A DNA stretch of 64,000 bases from Carya illinoinensis (GCF_018687715.1 NC_056760.1:23691001-23755000), one strand, 5' to 3'. Positions 12,393-24,800 are shown, counted from the stretch's first letter. The notes: generated from the sequence alone by a model not told the origin. Numbers and translations: made by a program.

Positions 12393-14625
12393 TGTGATGA
12401 CCCGCTTTTATGTGTATTTTCACTGACTTTTTTTTTTTATTTTAATTAATATATTGGTTTATTTATTTTAAATTAATGTATTTTAAATTGGTTTTAATTT
12501 ATTTGATGTTGTGTTTAATTTATTTTAGTCGTTTTACGGTTTTTAATATCGTTTTCGGCGGATCGGTTTTTAGTCTCCAGAGTGAGGATTGGACCTCATT
12601 TCTTTTCTTTCCTCTTTTTCTTTTTCCCTTTTTCCTTTTCTTTTTTCTTCTTTTCATTCTTTTCTTTCTTTTTCTTCTTCTTTTTCTTCCCATTTTCTCT
12701 CTCCCCGCGCAGCCCCCTTCTCCTACCCCTTCCCGTCGCCGCCCCTTTGACCGGCCAGTTCTCCGCCGTCCGGCCACCGTTTAGTGCACCGCCACCACCA
12801 TTCTCTTCCCCTTCCACCAAAGATCATCCCCACCAATTTTCAGAGCCATCGGATCAGCTGTTAGCTTTTGAGAGCCGCTGAAAGTCGCTGCACCTGCTCT
12901 GTTTTTGCCCCTGTCGCCGGTTGCTTTCGCAGCCCAGAACTGCCGTTCGCCGGTGGCGTGGCCTACACCACCCACCCAGTTTTCTTCCCCTCTCACCGGT
13001 GAACATTCCCACCAAGTTTCACCTCCATCCGAGCCATCGTTAGCCGCCACGAGCTCCTCCAAGCCATACGGTTTTTCACCGTTTCCGGCGCCGTCACACC
13101 ACCTCCGGCCACCATCTTTTCACAGCTTCTTCCCCTACCTCTTGCTGACCTAAACCACCCATTTCCGGCCTCGATCCGTTGCTGGAGCAGCTCCCACAAG
13201 CTCAACTCCGTTCAGCCCCTTTTTGGCCATCGACCGCCATTTTCACCACCACCCACGGCCAAAACTCGTTTCCTTTAGCTTCATAAATATCTCAAGACCA
13301 TTCTCTATCAATTTCGTGCCTTGGTTTGTCCCCGTTCAAAAATGGGTAATTTATTACCCACGGCAACAGTGTAAATTACACTGTTACGTTGCTTTTCTTC
13401 CGCCGTTTGCAACGCCGCGAGCTTTCTAAAAATACCGTATAACGCTGTAAGTATTTTCCAAACCCTACTTTCAGATTTAAATATATTTTGCTCGTTCAAT
13501 AATTATTTATCTGTTGGTTGACTGATTCCAGACTGAGTCCGAGGAGTTCGGGGGTCGGATGGATGGAGGACGAAGTTGCTTGTTTTATTGATATATGTTG
13601 GTTGGTTATTTTTGTGTATTGATATGGCATTACATGGTGCATGCACGTGTGTTTTTGTTTAAGTGTGAAAAGCCTGTGTATTGGCGTAAGTGGACTTACA
13701 GGTGTGTGTGTGTATCACGACCCCAAGCCGGGATGGGGTATTATCCCGGTGGAGCTCCTCTGGTCACTCGGGAGCAAAATAAACTGAGTGATGTCCCCTG
13801 GGTTGTCGCTAAGCGACGACGGGAGCGGGGGCTAGGGGTTGCTTGGCTACGAACGTGCTGGGCGCGGAACCAGGCATCGCTCTACGCACCGACTCCATGG
13901 CCCTTCGCTGGCGAGAGCTAGAGGATGCTTGGCTACGAACACGCGGGGTGTGGAACTGGGCATCGCTCGTTAGGTGTCACATTCGTGGTGGTACTCTGCG
14001 GTGTGGCACTGGAGACAGGGTGTGCGGATGACCCCTAGGGGAGGTCATGGTGCATACGGGTAAAAATGGATTTTGGTTTGAGACAGTTATAGAGGCCAAA
14101 TGTGACTTCTGGCGTGGTTTTCGGAAAAGATGTATTTTTGGGCCAAATGGGATTTTTGGCGTGTGTGGAAAATTATGTGTTTTATGGGTTTTGTGCATTG
14201 GGCATGCTTCATACATTTTGTTTGAATTCTATGTCTTTTTATCTGGTGGTATTTGGGTTTTACTTACCTGCGGTACCATTTTTGGTTCCGTAGCTTTTGG
14301 TGCAGGTTTTGAGGATGAGGAAGAGGAGGCTGAGCCTGAGGATGCAGCTCTGCCGGGTTGCTGATGTTATGCTTTATATTTGGTTTAAAACTATATTAGT
14401 GATTTGTAATGTTTTATTTACATATGTTTTAAACAGCTTGTAATACATTAAGAAAAATTCTGGTACTTAGTTATATGGCTTTCTTTATCCGCTGTGTGTT
14501 TCTTCGTGCACATATGTTGCCTTTGCACACACTTGGCACCCGTTGTTAGGGTGGTGACCCGGGTTGTCACCATCCGGACGTCTCGATTTCCCCGCGTCCG
14601 TGCGTGGGGATTTGGGGGCGTCACA
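12393..14625 (+). repeat. 3' LTR (2233 bp)
   Basis: Nearly identical partner of 6312-8540, ending GGGGGCGTCACA at 14625, exactly where duplicated hAT sequence begins. The pyrimidine tract, GC-rich segment and 86-bp-offset repeat are all present. Open frames inside it mirror those of the other LTR and are not taken as genes. Confidence 0.92.
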
Positions 14626-14790
14626 CTTCAATCGAGTGATCCTGCCACCTCTAATTACTTTATTACAATATAAATATTCAATATTATTTCTTGCCCCTAG
14701 CACTGCACGTGCATGGGCTCATGCTGGATCTTCTGATCTTCCAAGAGCAAGTGTTGTAGATGTAGAACTAGTTGCTTGACAACTAGACAT
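14626..14790 (-). pseudogene. hAT transposase N-terminus with 140-bp duplicated segment
   Basis: The initiating ATG is at 14790-14788 and the protein starts MSSCQATSSTSTT. It continues through the same BED-finger segment found at 6018-6157, but is cut at 14626 by the retrotransposon LTR. Bases 14626-14765 duplicate 6018-6157 with about three substitutions in 140. Both copies share the same TGA (14719-14721 here), so that stop predates the duplication. This end belongs to the same hAT insertion as the main part, because one 8-bp target duplication spans both. Confidence 0.85.
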
Positions 14791-15968
14791 TTTTATACTC
14801 CTATATAATAATTCATAATTCAACACTTATTCAAATTCAAGTGTTCAACACTTAATAGACTAAAACTTAACATAATTTATCAAATGGATTAAAAATCATC
14901 TCAACCACATATAGGAAATAATTAATAACGATGGAAATAAAAATTAGAAAAAATATGAAAATTACCTTCTGTGGTGGAGGGAGAGGTCTAAGCAGTTGAG
15001 TTTGGATGGAATCTAGATTCTAGTGCTTAGTGCGTATTGCATAATTTCATCTGCTAATTATGGTATGGGTTTTGCTAGTTTGCTGTAATATCCTTTAAAA
15101 AAAATAATGGTATTACTTTTACTTGTACTAAGTTTTCATTTTCAGTGTTGAGCCCCTAATGAGTGGCTAATAAATCTCTGTTCTTTTTGGAGCAATTGAA
15201 GGAAAAAAAAAAAACAATGTTCCGTGTGGGAGTAGATACTAGATAAATAGAGATGGCTAATTCTGATTGCTAAATCATGAAATGTTATTTTTTTATTTCT
15301 TATAAAGATTTTTAAAAAAATAGAATCCAAGAAGTTAAAACTTGAAAATTGAAATACCTTCATCATCGCTATCTTCAGGAATCCGAATGGCCAACCAAAA
15401 CAACAACAAACTAGCAAGTAAAATGGGGCAAGCAAACTAGCAAGCGTACTGCATCGGCCAAGAAGAGAAGGAAAAAAAAAGAAAAACAGAGTGTCAGCAA
15501 CAAGATCAAAGAAGAGAAAAAAAAATAAAGAAGAGAAATTGGGCCAAAATATAAAAAGCAACTAGCCAATTTTATGAGTAGTAATCTATTATCTATGTAA
15601 AATCTCATACCTGTAATGGAGTCTAGGGAGCATGGGCTGCACGGTGACAAAGTAGAAAAGTAAATCGTGCACTCAAACAAAGAAGAGAAAAAAATAAAAG
15701 TAAACCCTAAAGACTAAATGGATGAATGACAAAAATGACCTTGACCTTTTACATAAATTACAAAACTATAATAATGCTAAATTGGCTGTCAGAATCTTAA
15801 ATCACATGTACCGGATGAAACATATATTCCGGCCGAAATCTGGAATACCAACCGGTACAGGCCCATACTGGCCAGTACACCCGGTATTTTTACAGGTATT
15901 AAATACATATATTTCTGTACCGGTCTACATACCGGTACGATCGGTATGGTACGGTATCAAAAACACTG
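14791..15968 (-). other. hAT 5' end, non-coding
   Basis: Between the transposase ATG (14790) and the hAT terminus (15968). The sequence is AT-rich with A-runs. The minus-strand frames at 15142-15680 are phenylalanine/leucine-rich translations of those A/T runs and are not called. The last 180 bases hold several CCGGTAC words and the terminal inverted repeat. It probably contains the transposase promoter and leader. Confidence 0.6.
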
Positions 15969-15976
15969 GTAGCAAT

Positions 15977-16484
15977 AGGTAGGAAACAAAAAAGCCTTTA
16001 CACTCTTGGCCATTTCCTTGCTGGCTCTCAACTCTCAAGGTGGTGGCTATTCATAATCTTGATTCTCTTCTTATTTTTGAAAAGTTAACAAGGCATATTG
16101 GCATCATCGGCTGGAGCATCCAAATTATCAAATAATTGATCATTTGAATCAATCTTTTTTGTTTTGATTTAGGTTCTAAGACTTCTCCAATAGTTGTCAA
16201 ATGGGCAAATAATGTAGATTGCCATTTTTTTTTCCTATTACTAATAATACCACTCCCTTTTCTAAAATACACTACAACTTATGGGGACCTGCCCCAGTTT
16301 TTCCCAAATATAGGTTCCAATTCTACGTGGTGTTGATTGATAATTACATCCTCACTTGATTTTTCCCATGCACAAGAAGTCTGATTTTGTTTCATGCTTT
16401 GATTAATTTTACAATTTTGTCACTTGTTAATTTGATGCTAAGATTAAAACCTTTCAAAGTAATGAGGGGTGGAGAGTTTGAAAG
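15977..16484. other. Unassigned spacer right of the hAT element
   Basis: Continuation of the locus that the hAT element split. A 73-codon minus-strand frame (16051-16272) is lysine-rich without a known motif. Nothing else is recognisable. Confidence 0.35.
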
Positions 16485-19400
16485 TGTAACAGACCATTAG
16501 AAATTCAAGGGCTGAATTTTTTTAGGCTTTAGGAACCTCGGGAAGACTCAAAAGTTTTAACTAATCGACTCAACTACATAGGTTTTAGTATGTTAGCATA
16601 GTTAGTGTAGCCATTCACTATGGTGTTAGAAGTGCAATTTTAATTATTTGAGATATATAGAAGTGTCAGGATGGGATACGGTTTACACCATTAGTTTCTT
16701 TGAAATATTTAGGATTTTATGATACAATATAACCATTTTCAAATTTTGGACAAAAATTTTGTTTGAAAATGCATTTTTTTTATTTCAAAGACTTCAAAGT
16801 TGAATTTTAATAAAAATATTTTCACCCTAAGGTTAGTATGTATATTTAGGATTTTACAGCACAAAGTTTATTTTTACCTTTTTCGGAATGAATAGTAACC
16901 ATGATAGTAGTACCAAGTGAAGTGTCTTCAAAGTCATAGTGTGGAAAGTTAAAATTAGGTTAGAGAAGTTTGATTTGGATACTTACCAAGATCTTAGCCA
17001 TACTTGGTGAATACTATTAGATACTTGGAACCAAGAGATGGAAATGTGAAGGAAATCAAGCATTGAGATCATGCCACTAAGCAAAACACTATTCCACCCA
17101 ACCATCCATTTTTTTCCAAATCAACGAGGGTTACCATTGAAATGAAAACACTTGGAATCCAATTGAAGTTTCAAAATGTTGGTTGAAATCAAAACCCTAA
17201 ACGGTTTCCCCAAACTATAAATGGATCCAGTTTCTAGCTTAGTATTTAATCACTTGATTAAATCAGTTTCGCATGCTATTAACCAATCAAATTCATATTA
17301 TGACATCATTATTAAACACTTTAAACCTTGAAAATTTTATTCGGTCAAGAAAAATTAGATTTGGGCTTAATAGTAACCGAAACCCTAGCCAAACCCTCTT
17401 TAAACCCCAAATTGAAGCCCATTTGGTTAAGGTCCATTAAGGCCCACAAAATTCAGCCACTTTTGCAAGGATTGTGGAGTAAGTTTCCTCCCATCCATGG
17501 CTTACCAAACTCTACCCAAAATATCCCCAATTTGTACTTGATTTGAAGGCCAAAGCCACCTCACTCACCAAGTCTCACACGACAACTCTCGCTAATTTTG
17601 GATCACTCTTAACCAAATCTAAATCCCTACTCAAGATATAACATGGTTCTTGGCTGGAAATTCAGATTTTTTTAACCGTACTTGATCCAAAATTTAGATT
17701 TGTTGTCTTGGGTGGTATAGCATGATCTCATTCTAAGTGCTGCAAGGTGAAAAATTCACTGTCACACGATCTTGTTCAATATTAGCCACTGTCACACATT
17801 ACTTAGTGCTAAAAATTCAGGTTTCACGGCATTGTTTAATATTGCCATAAAGCCTCCAATGCGCTAGACAGTTTGATCCACTCTCTGATTCCACGTGCCA
17901 CACACACGAGAATAGGTAAGATATTCAAAATATTATATGCATTTTGACATTGTTATGTGTATGATAAAATGGTTTGAAGTTCCTAGAAATTTTACTGGGC
18001 TATGTTTGAATGGTAGGATCTATAAATGGTGTTGTATTCTTGTATGTTGTTGGCTGGGTGAAATTGTTGGTTGTTTGAGTCATTAAATGACTATTTTGTT
18101 GAGATGTTACAGTGTGGATTGATAGGTGGTAGATTAGATTAATGGGTATGATTGTTTAAACTATTAATGTGGCTGTTGGGAGTTGTCTTACTTGGCTATT
18201 TTTGGGTTTGAATGTTGACCGTTAGATTAACGATGGTTGTTATGGGTTGAGTTGGATATGGAGTTGGTTATGATGGTTGATGTGGTGTTTGTGTGGAATG
18301 TTGCATGTGGGCTTATTGTGTTGGATTGGTCCTAATGTTGGACTAATGTATTGGACGTGCAGTAAGTTAAATGGATGCTTGGGTTTTGAGGAGTGACTAC
18401 CTTGTTTGTTGATGGGTTATATGTTGACTATTAGGGCTGATGATAAATTGTTTTGGGATTTATTAGGTTGCTGTTTAGTTTACATGAAAATGTGAGAGTG
18501 GCTAATTTAGTGTCGTGAGCTATTCTATGTTCTTGACTAGATAAAAGGTTGTTTTATTCTATTCTTATGAAGGCGAGAATTTTGTTAGCTAAGCTATGCA
18601 CTAGTGTGAGTATTAAAGTGTGAACAAATATTGTCTGATTTAGGTGATTGTGACACAGCTAAAATACGAGCCCAAAACGTAGATAATACACAGCAAGGGT
18701 CAGGTAAGCGAGTTTTCTAGACTAGACTTTGCATAAAAAGAAATGAATTGAGGTTGATTTATGAAAATTTGTATGATATGTGTTGAAAAGAAATGTGAAA
18801 ACAACCTCAGTTATTTATTTTGCATTACTTATGAAATATATATTAAAGAAAAAATTTTTTTTTGACATGACTGGTATAGACATGAGTCTCTGATATGAGT
18901 ACACCCACTTTGAAATTAAAGTGATTTTTCTGCGTGTTCTTTCCTGTGTGCACACTCGGAGCTTCAAGAATGAATAAGGGAAGGTTTGATATTTTGATAC
19001 TGCTTGGTTTGGCCACTGGGGATAACAAAACCCTAACACAATGGTTAAACATGGTATATGATATGATAAGATATGAAATGAAATAATATGATAAGATGAA
19101 GATGTTCAGTCATGTTATGCCAAAAGGTCTTTAAATATGAACAATTCATCTTTGAATATGAACAATTTGAAATATTGCTATAATGTTTTGATAACATGTT
19201 TTTGGGATATGTATTTCGAAAATTAAATGCTTTATTTCTGCATACCGAACTATCTGAAAATGTTCATGTTTGCATACTAGTATATATGCTTTGCTTACTG
19301 CGTTGTTGATAATTCATACCATATCTTCACAATATTTTTCAAATAATGTTGATGATTAAGTTGGGGATCAGGAAAAAAAAATTAAGCAAGGCTAGCTAAG

Positions 19401-19723
19401 GATAGGGAGTCGAGTACCTAAGAGTACCATTGCTAATAGAAGAGTTTCGTTTGATTATTTTGATTTCTTTATGTTATTTGAGTTTAGTAAGAATTATAGA
19501 ATTATTAGTTTATTATGTTGAGATTATTGAAGGATTGTAGAAAAATTGAATTATGTTATTTGATTTATTGCATTGATGACCTTGTGGAGAAGTTTATGTA
19601 TTAAGTTAAGAAAGATGAATTTATGTTTTTTTTTTAACCTTTGGAGATTTTATTTGTATTGGGAGACATGATTATACATGACAGGTAGTAATTCTCTGAC
19701 CCATCTGGGTACGGGGCGTTACA
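16485..19723 (+). repeat. Probable solo or relic gypsy-type LTR
   Basis: Begins TGTAACAGACC and ends GGTACGGGGCGTTACA, the form of many large plant gypsy LTRs. Over 3.2 kb there is no coding frame of note and no internal primer site. A CCAAACTATAAATGG stretch (about 17210-17225) could be a TATA region. The flanking five bases (GAAAG and TCATG) do not match, so no target duplication supports a single clean insertion. It could be two LTR pieces joined by recombination, or a decayed solo LTR. Confidence 0.55.
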
Positions 19724-20330
19724 TCATGCTTATTTATTAATACGATTATGTATTCATTCCTTTACTGCCATGTATGCATCTGTAAACTGTATGTTAAATT
19801 TTCTATTAACTTGTTGAGATTTGTACTCAAATCTTATTGTGGTAGTCCCAATTACCATTCTCCCAAATGATAGATGATGTGCCAGGATCAGGAACTGCAA
19901 TGGACTCTGACTGATTGAAGACAGTCGATAAGGCGACACAAACACAACGCAGAGCTTGTGGCCTCCATGATCAGATTTATAGATATTATTTTGGAGTCCT
20001 TAGTTGAGTTACGCAAGTTACTTGACGAATTATCCCAATAGTTGTTTTATGCATGTACTTATGAAGCTTTGTCTCCTGTACGTTTGGGATTACAGCTGTT
20101 TTGGACTTGTGTTGTAATCATTGATATCTATCACTTTCATGTTTATGTAATATGGTTTTGAGTTATTTTGGGATACTTATAGTTGGTGCATAGTATTGCT
20201 CAAAAAAATAAATTATCCGCTGTGAATATTATATATTGCTAGATGCCTGCTATATGCATTGCATTTTTAATTATCATGAACCCCTTATATAATCTTATGT
20301 TGCATGTCTTGACGCTTCAGATGTCGTCCG
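19724..20330 (+). other. LTR-like non-coding sequence
   Basis: No gene. The stretch around 19805-20130 (TTGAGATTTGTACTC, ATGATGTGCCAGGATCAGG, GGCTTGTGGCC-like words) resembles the downstream part of some gypsy LTRs. I could not find its ends. It stops where a copia integrase fragment begins. Confidence 0.35.
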
Positions 20331-20334
20331 ATTC

Positions 20335-21570
20335 CAAGTGGAATCTAGAACCGTCACAAAAAGACCAAGGTATTCATCACCAAGCCTCTAACCTATTTTC
20401 CAAAAACACCAAAGCAAAATGGTAAAGTTGAGAAAAAAACTTTGTAGCATCACTAAATAGGGCTTAATTATGATGTTTCATGCACATCTACTATCAAGGT
20501 TTTGGATTGAATGATTTTTCACTATAGTATTCTTGATGAACCGACTTCCCTCTCATAAACATGGCATCAATATCCTTACTTTATGCCATATGGGAAGCAT
20601 CCAGATTACACTAGCCTTCGTGTTCTAGGCTCCAGGTGCTTCCTTTAACGAGTTGATTATTGAACACACAAGCTAGAGCCTAAGTTTCTTCTTTGTGTCT
20701 TTATCGGGTATAGAAGTAAACACAAGGGATACCAATTTCTCTAGCCCTCCACAAGTCGTATTTAGCTATCAAGACATGTGATCCTTGATGAGACAATATT
20801 CACTTATTCTTAACCTAGTAAACTCTATGAAAGTACTTTTATTGAGGGAGCTTACCACCTTTTCTGATTTGACCCTTCATTTTGTTCCAGAGATGGCTTT
20901 ACACAATACTCCTATCTTGAGTTTTGATCCTCCACAACTGCCTAAGCAAATAACCCCCATGCCAACTGTAATGACTAACCAAGTCTCCTCTCCAAGCGCT
21001 GCTCCACAATCAAGTAATGAGCATGACAATGCTTCTGTTCCAAGTCAACCAAAAACGTCCTCTCGTCCAAGCATTTTGCTACATGCTCGTCCAATGCTTA
21101 CAAGAGCTGAAGTTGGTATTCAAAAAGCAAGCTCCAGGTATGCAAATCTCCATGTCCTCTTTGATATTCTTGTTACACAAAAATCCACCAAGGTAGCTTG
21201 AAATCATCCTGGTTGGTTTGTTGCGATGAATGAAGAAACTACTGCTATTGCTACCAACCATACATGGACATTGGTTCCTTATTCACCCACAATGAATGTA
21301 GTCGCCTACAAGCGAGTTTATAAGGCCATATTGGTAGCTAAGGGCTTCACTCAAATGGTTGTAGTTGATTTTTTTGAGACCTATTCCCTAGTATTCAAAC
21401 TAGCAAGCATTTGGTTACTCCGTACCGTTGCTATAAAAGGATGGAAATTGCACCAACTTGATGTTGAAAATGCATTTCTCCATGGTTTTCTCCCCACCCT
21501 AGTTTATATGCAACAACCTCGTGGCTATGTTGACCATACTTAACTTACTCATGTATATAAACTCAATAGT
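20335..21570 (+). pseudogene. Ty1/copia pol fragment 1 (integrase end, RT start)
   Basis: Broken frames give an integrase C-terminal portion (GIHHQASN, KHRHV-like region, MFHAH, NRLPSHKHG), then a linker ending in PMLTRAEVGIQKASSRYANLH. At 21226-21543 comes the start of a copia reverse transcriptase (MNEETTAIATNHTWTLVPYS, LVAKGFTQ, KLHQLDVENAFLHG, VYMQQPRGY). Many stops and a small deletion occur. The fragment ends at about 21570, where a second copia element begins. The YVDD catalytic region and RNase H are missing. Confidence 0.8.
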
Positions 21571-21576
21571 CTTGGA

Positions 21577-21826
21577 GTAAATTTTTTTGTGTCGTGTGCA
21601 ATTGCTTTTCTCTTTGGTGTTTACTTTCACTTTCTTGTCATCATTTTTTCACAACAATTAGTATTAGAGCCAGGTTCCGATCTTGAGACTTGTGGGTTAT
21701 GTAATTGGACATAGGCAATTTATCGAACCGCGTAAATTTTTGTGTCATGTGCGATTGCTTTTTTCTTTCGCGTTTACTTGTACTTTATTGTCATCATTTT
21801 TTTTACAACAATTGGTATCAAAAGCC
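21577..21826 (+). repeat. Tandem partial LTR ends, each with a primer site
   Basis: 21577-21656 and 21712-21810 both match the 3' end of the LTR at 25741-26194 (CGTAAATTTTTGTG to ACAACA). Each is followed by a primer-site leader: ATTAGTATTAGAGCC after the first and ATTGGTATCAAAAGCC after the second. So the LTR-end-plus-leader unit is present twice, the first copy shorter at its 5' side. Confidence 0.8.
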
Positions 21827-21847
21827 AAGGTTCGGGTCTGAGGAAAA

Positions 21848-24800
21848 ATGATGGCTGGAGACGAAGTGAAGGTATTGGGGATCGAGAAGTTTGATGGCAC
21901 AGATTTTGGATACTGAAGGATGCAAATAGAGGACTACCTCTATGGGAAGAAACTCCATCTTTTATTATTGGTAAAGCAACCAGAAAAAATGGAGGAGGTT
22001 GATTGGAATCTGTTGGATTGATAGGTTCTAGGGGTTATTTGGTTAACCCTGTCGAGATTTGTTGCACACAACGTCATCAAGGAGAAGACGAATGCAGAGC
22101 TCATGGTGGCTTTGTCAGGTATTTATAAAAAATCGTCAGTGAATAACAAGGTACATTTGGTAAAATAGTTATTCAATTTGAAGATAGCAGAAGGTACGTC
22201 TGTTGCACAACATCTGAATGATTTTAATACTATCACAAATCAATTGTCGTCTGTTGAAATTGAATTTAATGATGAGATACGTGCACTAATATTATTGGCC
22301 TCACTGCTAAATAGTTGGAAAGCCATGAGAATGACTGTCAGTAGTTCTGCTCGTAAATCAAAGTTGAAATATTATGATATTCGTGATTTGATTTTGGCTG
22401 AGAAGGTACACAGGAAAGATTCAGGCGAGACCTCGGGTTCGAGTTCAACACTAAATGTTGATTCTCGAGGGAGATCACAAGACAAGGATTCAAACAGTGG
22501 AAGATCAAAATCAAAGCACAGGGTCAAGAGCAAGTCAAGGCCTAGTTAGCAGGCAACTTGCTGGAATTGTGGCAAAGTTCAAAGTTGGCCACATAAAGAA
22601 GAACTACAAAAATCAGAAGATCAAGAATGATAGTACTAATGTTATAACGGAAGAAGTACATGATGCACTATTACTTGCAGTTTATAGTCCAGTTGATGGC
22701 CGGATATTGGATTCAAAGGCTTCCTTCCATATATCTTCCCATCGGGAGCTAATGCAGAGCTATGTTGCAGGTGATTTTGGGAAGGTGTATATGGCTGATG
22801 GAGAGGCTTTGAACATAGTGGGGATGGGAGACATTGACATTGCACTCCCTAACAAGAACAAATGGATCTTGCAAAGGTCAGACACATTCCATAGTTAAAA
22901 AAGAATCTCATTTTTGTTGGGCAGCTCGATGAATGTGGTCATTCAATAGTGTTCTCAAATAGCACCTAGAAGGTCACTAAAGGGGCATTGGTACTGGTTC
23001 GGGGTAAGAAAACTGGTACTCTCTATATGACTACTAGCTGATTAACACTATTGCTACTACCATTGCAGAGAGCACAGCAAATTTGTGCCATTGCAAGCTT
23101 GGCCATATGAGTCTGAAGGGTATAAAAGAACTTTTGTTTAGAGGCAAGCTACCAAAACTGAAGTTAGTTTATCTCAGTATGTGTGAGAGTTGTATTATGG
23201 GGAAACAAAAGAAGGTTAGCTTCTTGAAAAGTGTCAGAACGCTTAAGACATGAAAATTGGATCTTGTCCACATAGATGTGTAGGGACCTTCCCCAATGGC
23301 ATCTCTTGGAGGTTCTCGTTACCATGTCATGTTCATTGATGACCATAGCAGGAAGGTGTGGATCTATTTTTTGAAGCATAAATATGATGTATTTAATGTG
23401 TTCAAAATTTGGAAGACCGTGGTTGAGACAGAAACAGGCTTGAAACTAAAATATTTAAGGTCTGATAATGGTGGTGAGTATATTGACGGTGGGTTCAAGA
23501 AGTATTGTGCAACTCTGGGTATCAGAATGAAGAAGACCATTCTTGGGACACCACAGCAAAATGGAGTTGCTGAACGTATGAATAGAACCATAAATAAGCG
23601 TGCTAGAGGCATGAGGCTACACGCTGGATTACCACCTACTTTTTGGGCAGACACAGTCAGCACTGTCGTCTACTAGATAAATAGAGGGCCATCAATTCCA
23701 TTGGATTGTAGATTGCTTGAGGAGGTTTGGAGCTGGAAAGAGATCAAATTTTCTCACCTTAAAACTTTTGGCTATCTTTCTTATGCTCTTGTTGATTCTG
23801 ATACTCGTAATAAACTTGTGGCTAAGTCAAAGAAATGTTATTCCATTGGCTATAGGGATGAGACATTTGGCTATTGTTTTTGGGATGATCAGGGTCAGAA
23901 GATCATAAGAAGTAGGAATGTGATTTTCAATGAGAAGATTATGTACAAGGACAAGTTTAGTATAGCTTCTGAAGCAGCTCTTCAGGAGTCTGAGTTCGTA
24001 AGATTGGATGACCTACCAAAGGTCACAGTGCAGTGCAGAGATGTGAGTGATGAGAAGAGTGGGCCCAGTGCACCCATTCCTATTATTTCGCAGTCAGTTT
24101 CAGAGTCGTCCACTCCTACAACTACAGTTCACAGCTCAATTAGGACTATATGTCCTGCACAATGTTTCTCACCTACCTTGAATTATATTTTGTTGACAGA
24201 TGGCGGAGAACTGTAGAGTTATGAAGAAACCTTACAAGATGAAAATTCTAGCAAGTGGGAGCTGGCCATGAAATATGAGATGGACTCCCTGTTAAGGAAT
24301 CAAACATGGGAGTTGACAGAACTTCCATCAGGAAAGAAGGCATTACACAATAAGTGGGTGTACCGGGTGAAAATTGAGCATGATGGTAGTAAGAGGTACA
24401 AGGCTAGACTTGTTGTAAAAGGCCTTTACCAGAAGCAGGGTATTGATTACTCTAAGATCTTTTCTCTTGTGGCGAAGATCACAACCATCAGGACGGTACT
24501 GTCTATGGTTACTACTAAAGAATTATTTCTTGAGTAGTTAGATGTGAAGACAACCTTTCTTCATGGAGACCTTGAGGAAGACATCTATATGCACAAGCCT
24601 GAGGGGTTTGTAGCACAGGGAAAGGAAGGTTTAGTTTGCAGACTGAAGAAGAGCTTGTATGGCCTGAAGCAAGTTCCTAAATAGTGGTACAAGAAATTTG
24701 ATAACTTCATGCGCAGTATACGGTACATCAAATGTCAAGAAGATCACTGTTGCTACGTCAGGCACATTGAAAATTCTTACATTATTCTATTGTTGTATGA

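Larger units (their letters stand above)
6158..14625 (+). mobile_element. Gag-only (non-autonomous) Ty3/gypsy-type LTR element
   Basis: Two LTRs of about 2.23 kb (6312-8540 and 12393-14625, TGTGATGACC...GCGTCACA) enclose a 3.85-kb interior with a primer site complementary to initiator tRNA-Met, a retrotransposon gag with a CCHC knuckle, and a purine tract at the 3' LTR. No protease active site, reverse transcriptase, RNase H or integrase can be read, so it must have depended on an autonomous partner. This fits the gag-only (TR-GAG) class of plant LTR elements. The 5' LTR is preceded by an extra copy of the element's own 3' interior (6158-6311) instead of a target duplication, which is abnormal. 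Confidence 0.85.
3536..15968 (-). mobile_element. hAT-superfamily DNA transposon, 12.4 kb with nested insert
   Basis: The ends carry imperfect terminal inverted repeats: left CAATGTTTTGAATACCGTAC, right (reverse complement) CAGTGTTTTTGATACCGTAC. The element is flanked by perfect 8-bp direct repeats GTAGCAAT (3528-3535 and 15969-15976), the signature of hAT insertion. Further inside, both ends are rich in ACCGGTAC and CCGGTA words, likely subterminal transposase-binding repeats. The minus strand encodes a BED-finger hAT transposase (3776-6157 plus 14626-14790). About 8.5 kb of LTR retrotransposon (6158-14625) is nested inside; without it and the 140-bp duplication the element would be about 3.8 kb, a usual size. 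The transposase has stops and is probably inactive. Confidence 0.9.

Noticed and set aside
15142..15680. Minus-strand Phe/Leu-rich frames
   Set aside because: They are translations of A/T runs in the non-coding hAT end.
3536..15968. Two different hAT copies fused by chance
   Set aside because: One 8-bp duplication (GTAGCAAT) flanks the outer ends, and both N-terminal copies share the same nonsense codon, so one insertion is the simpler reading.
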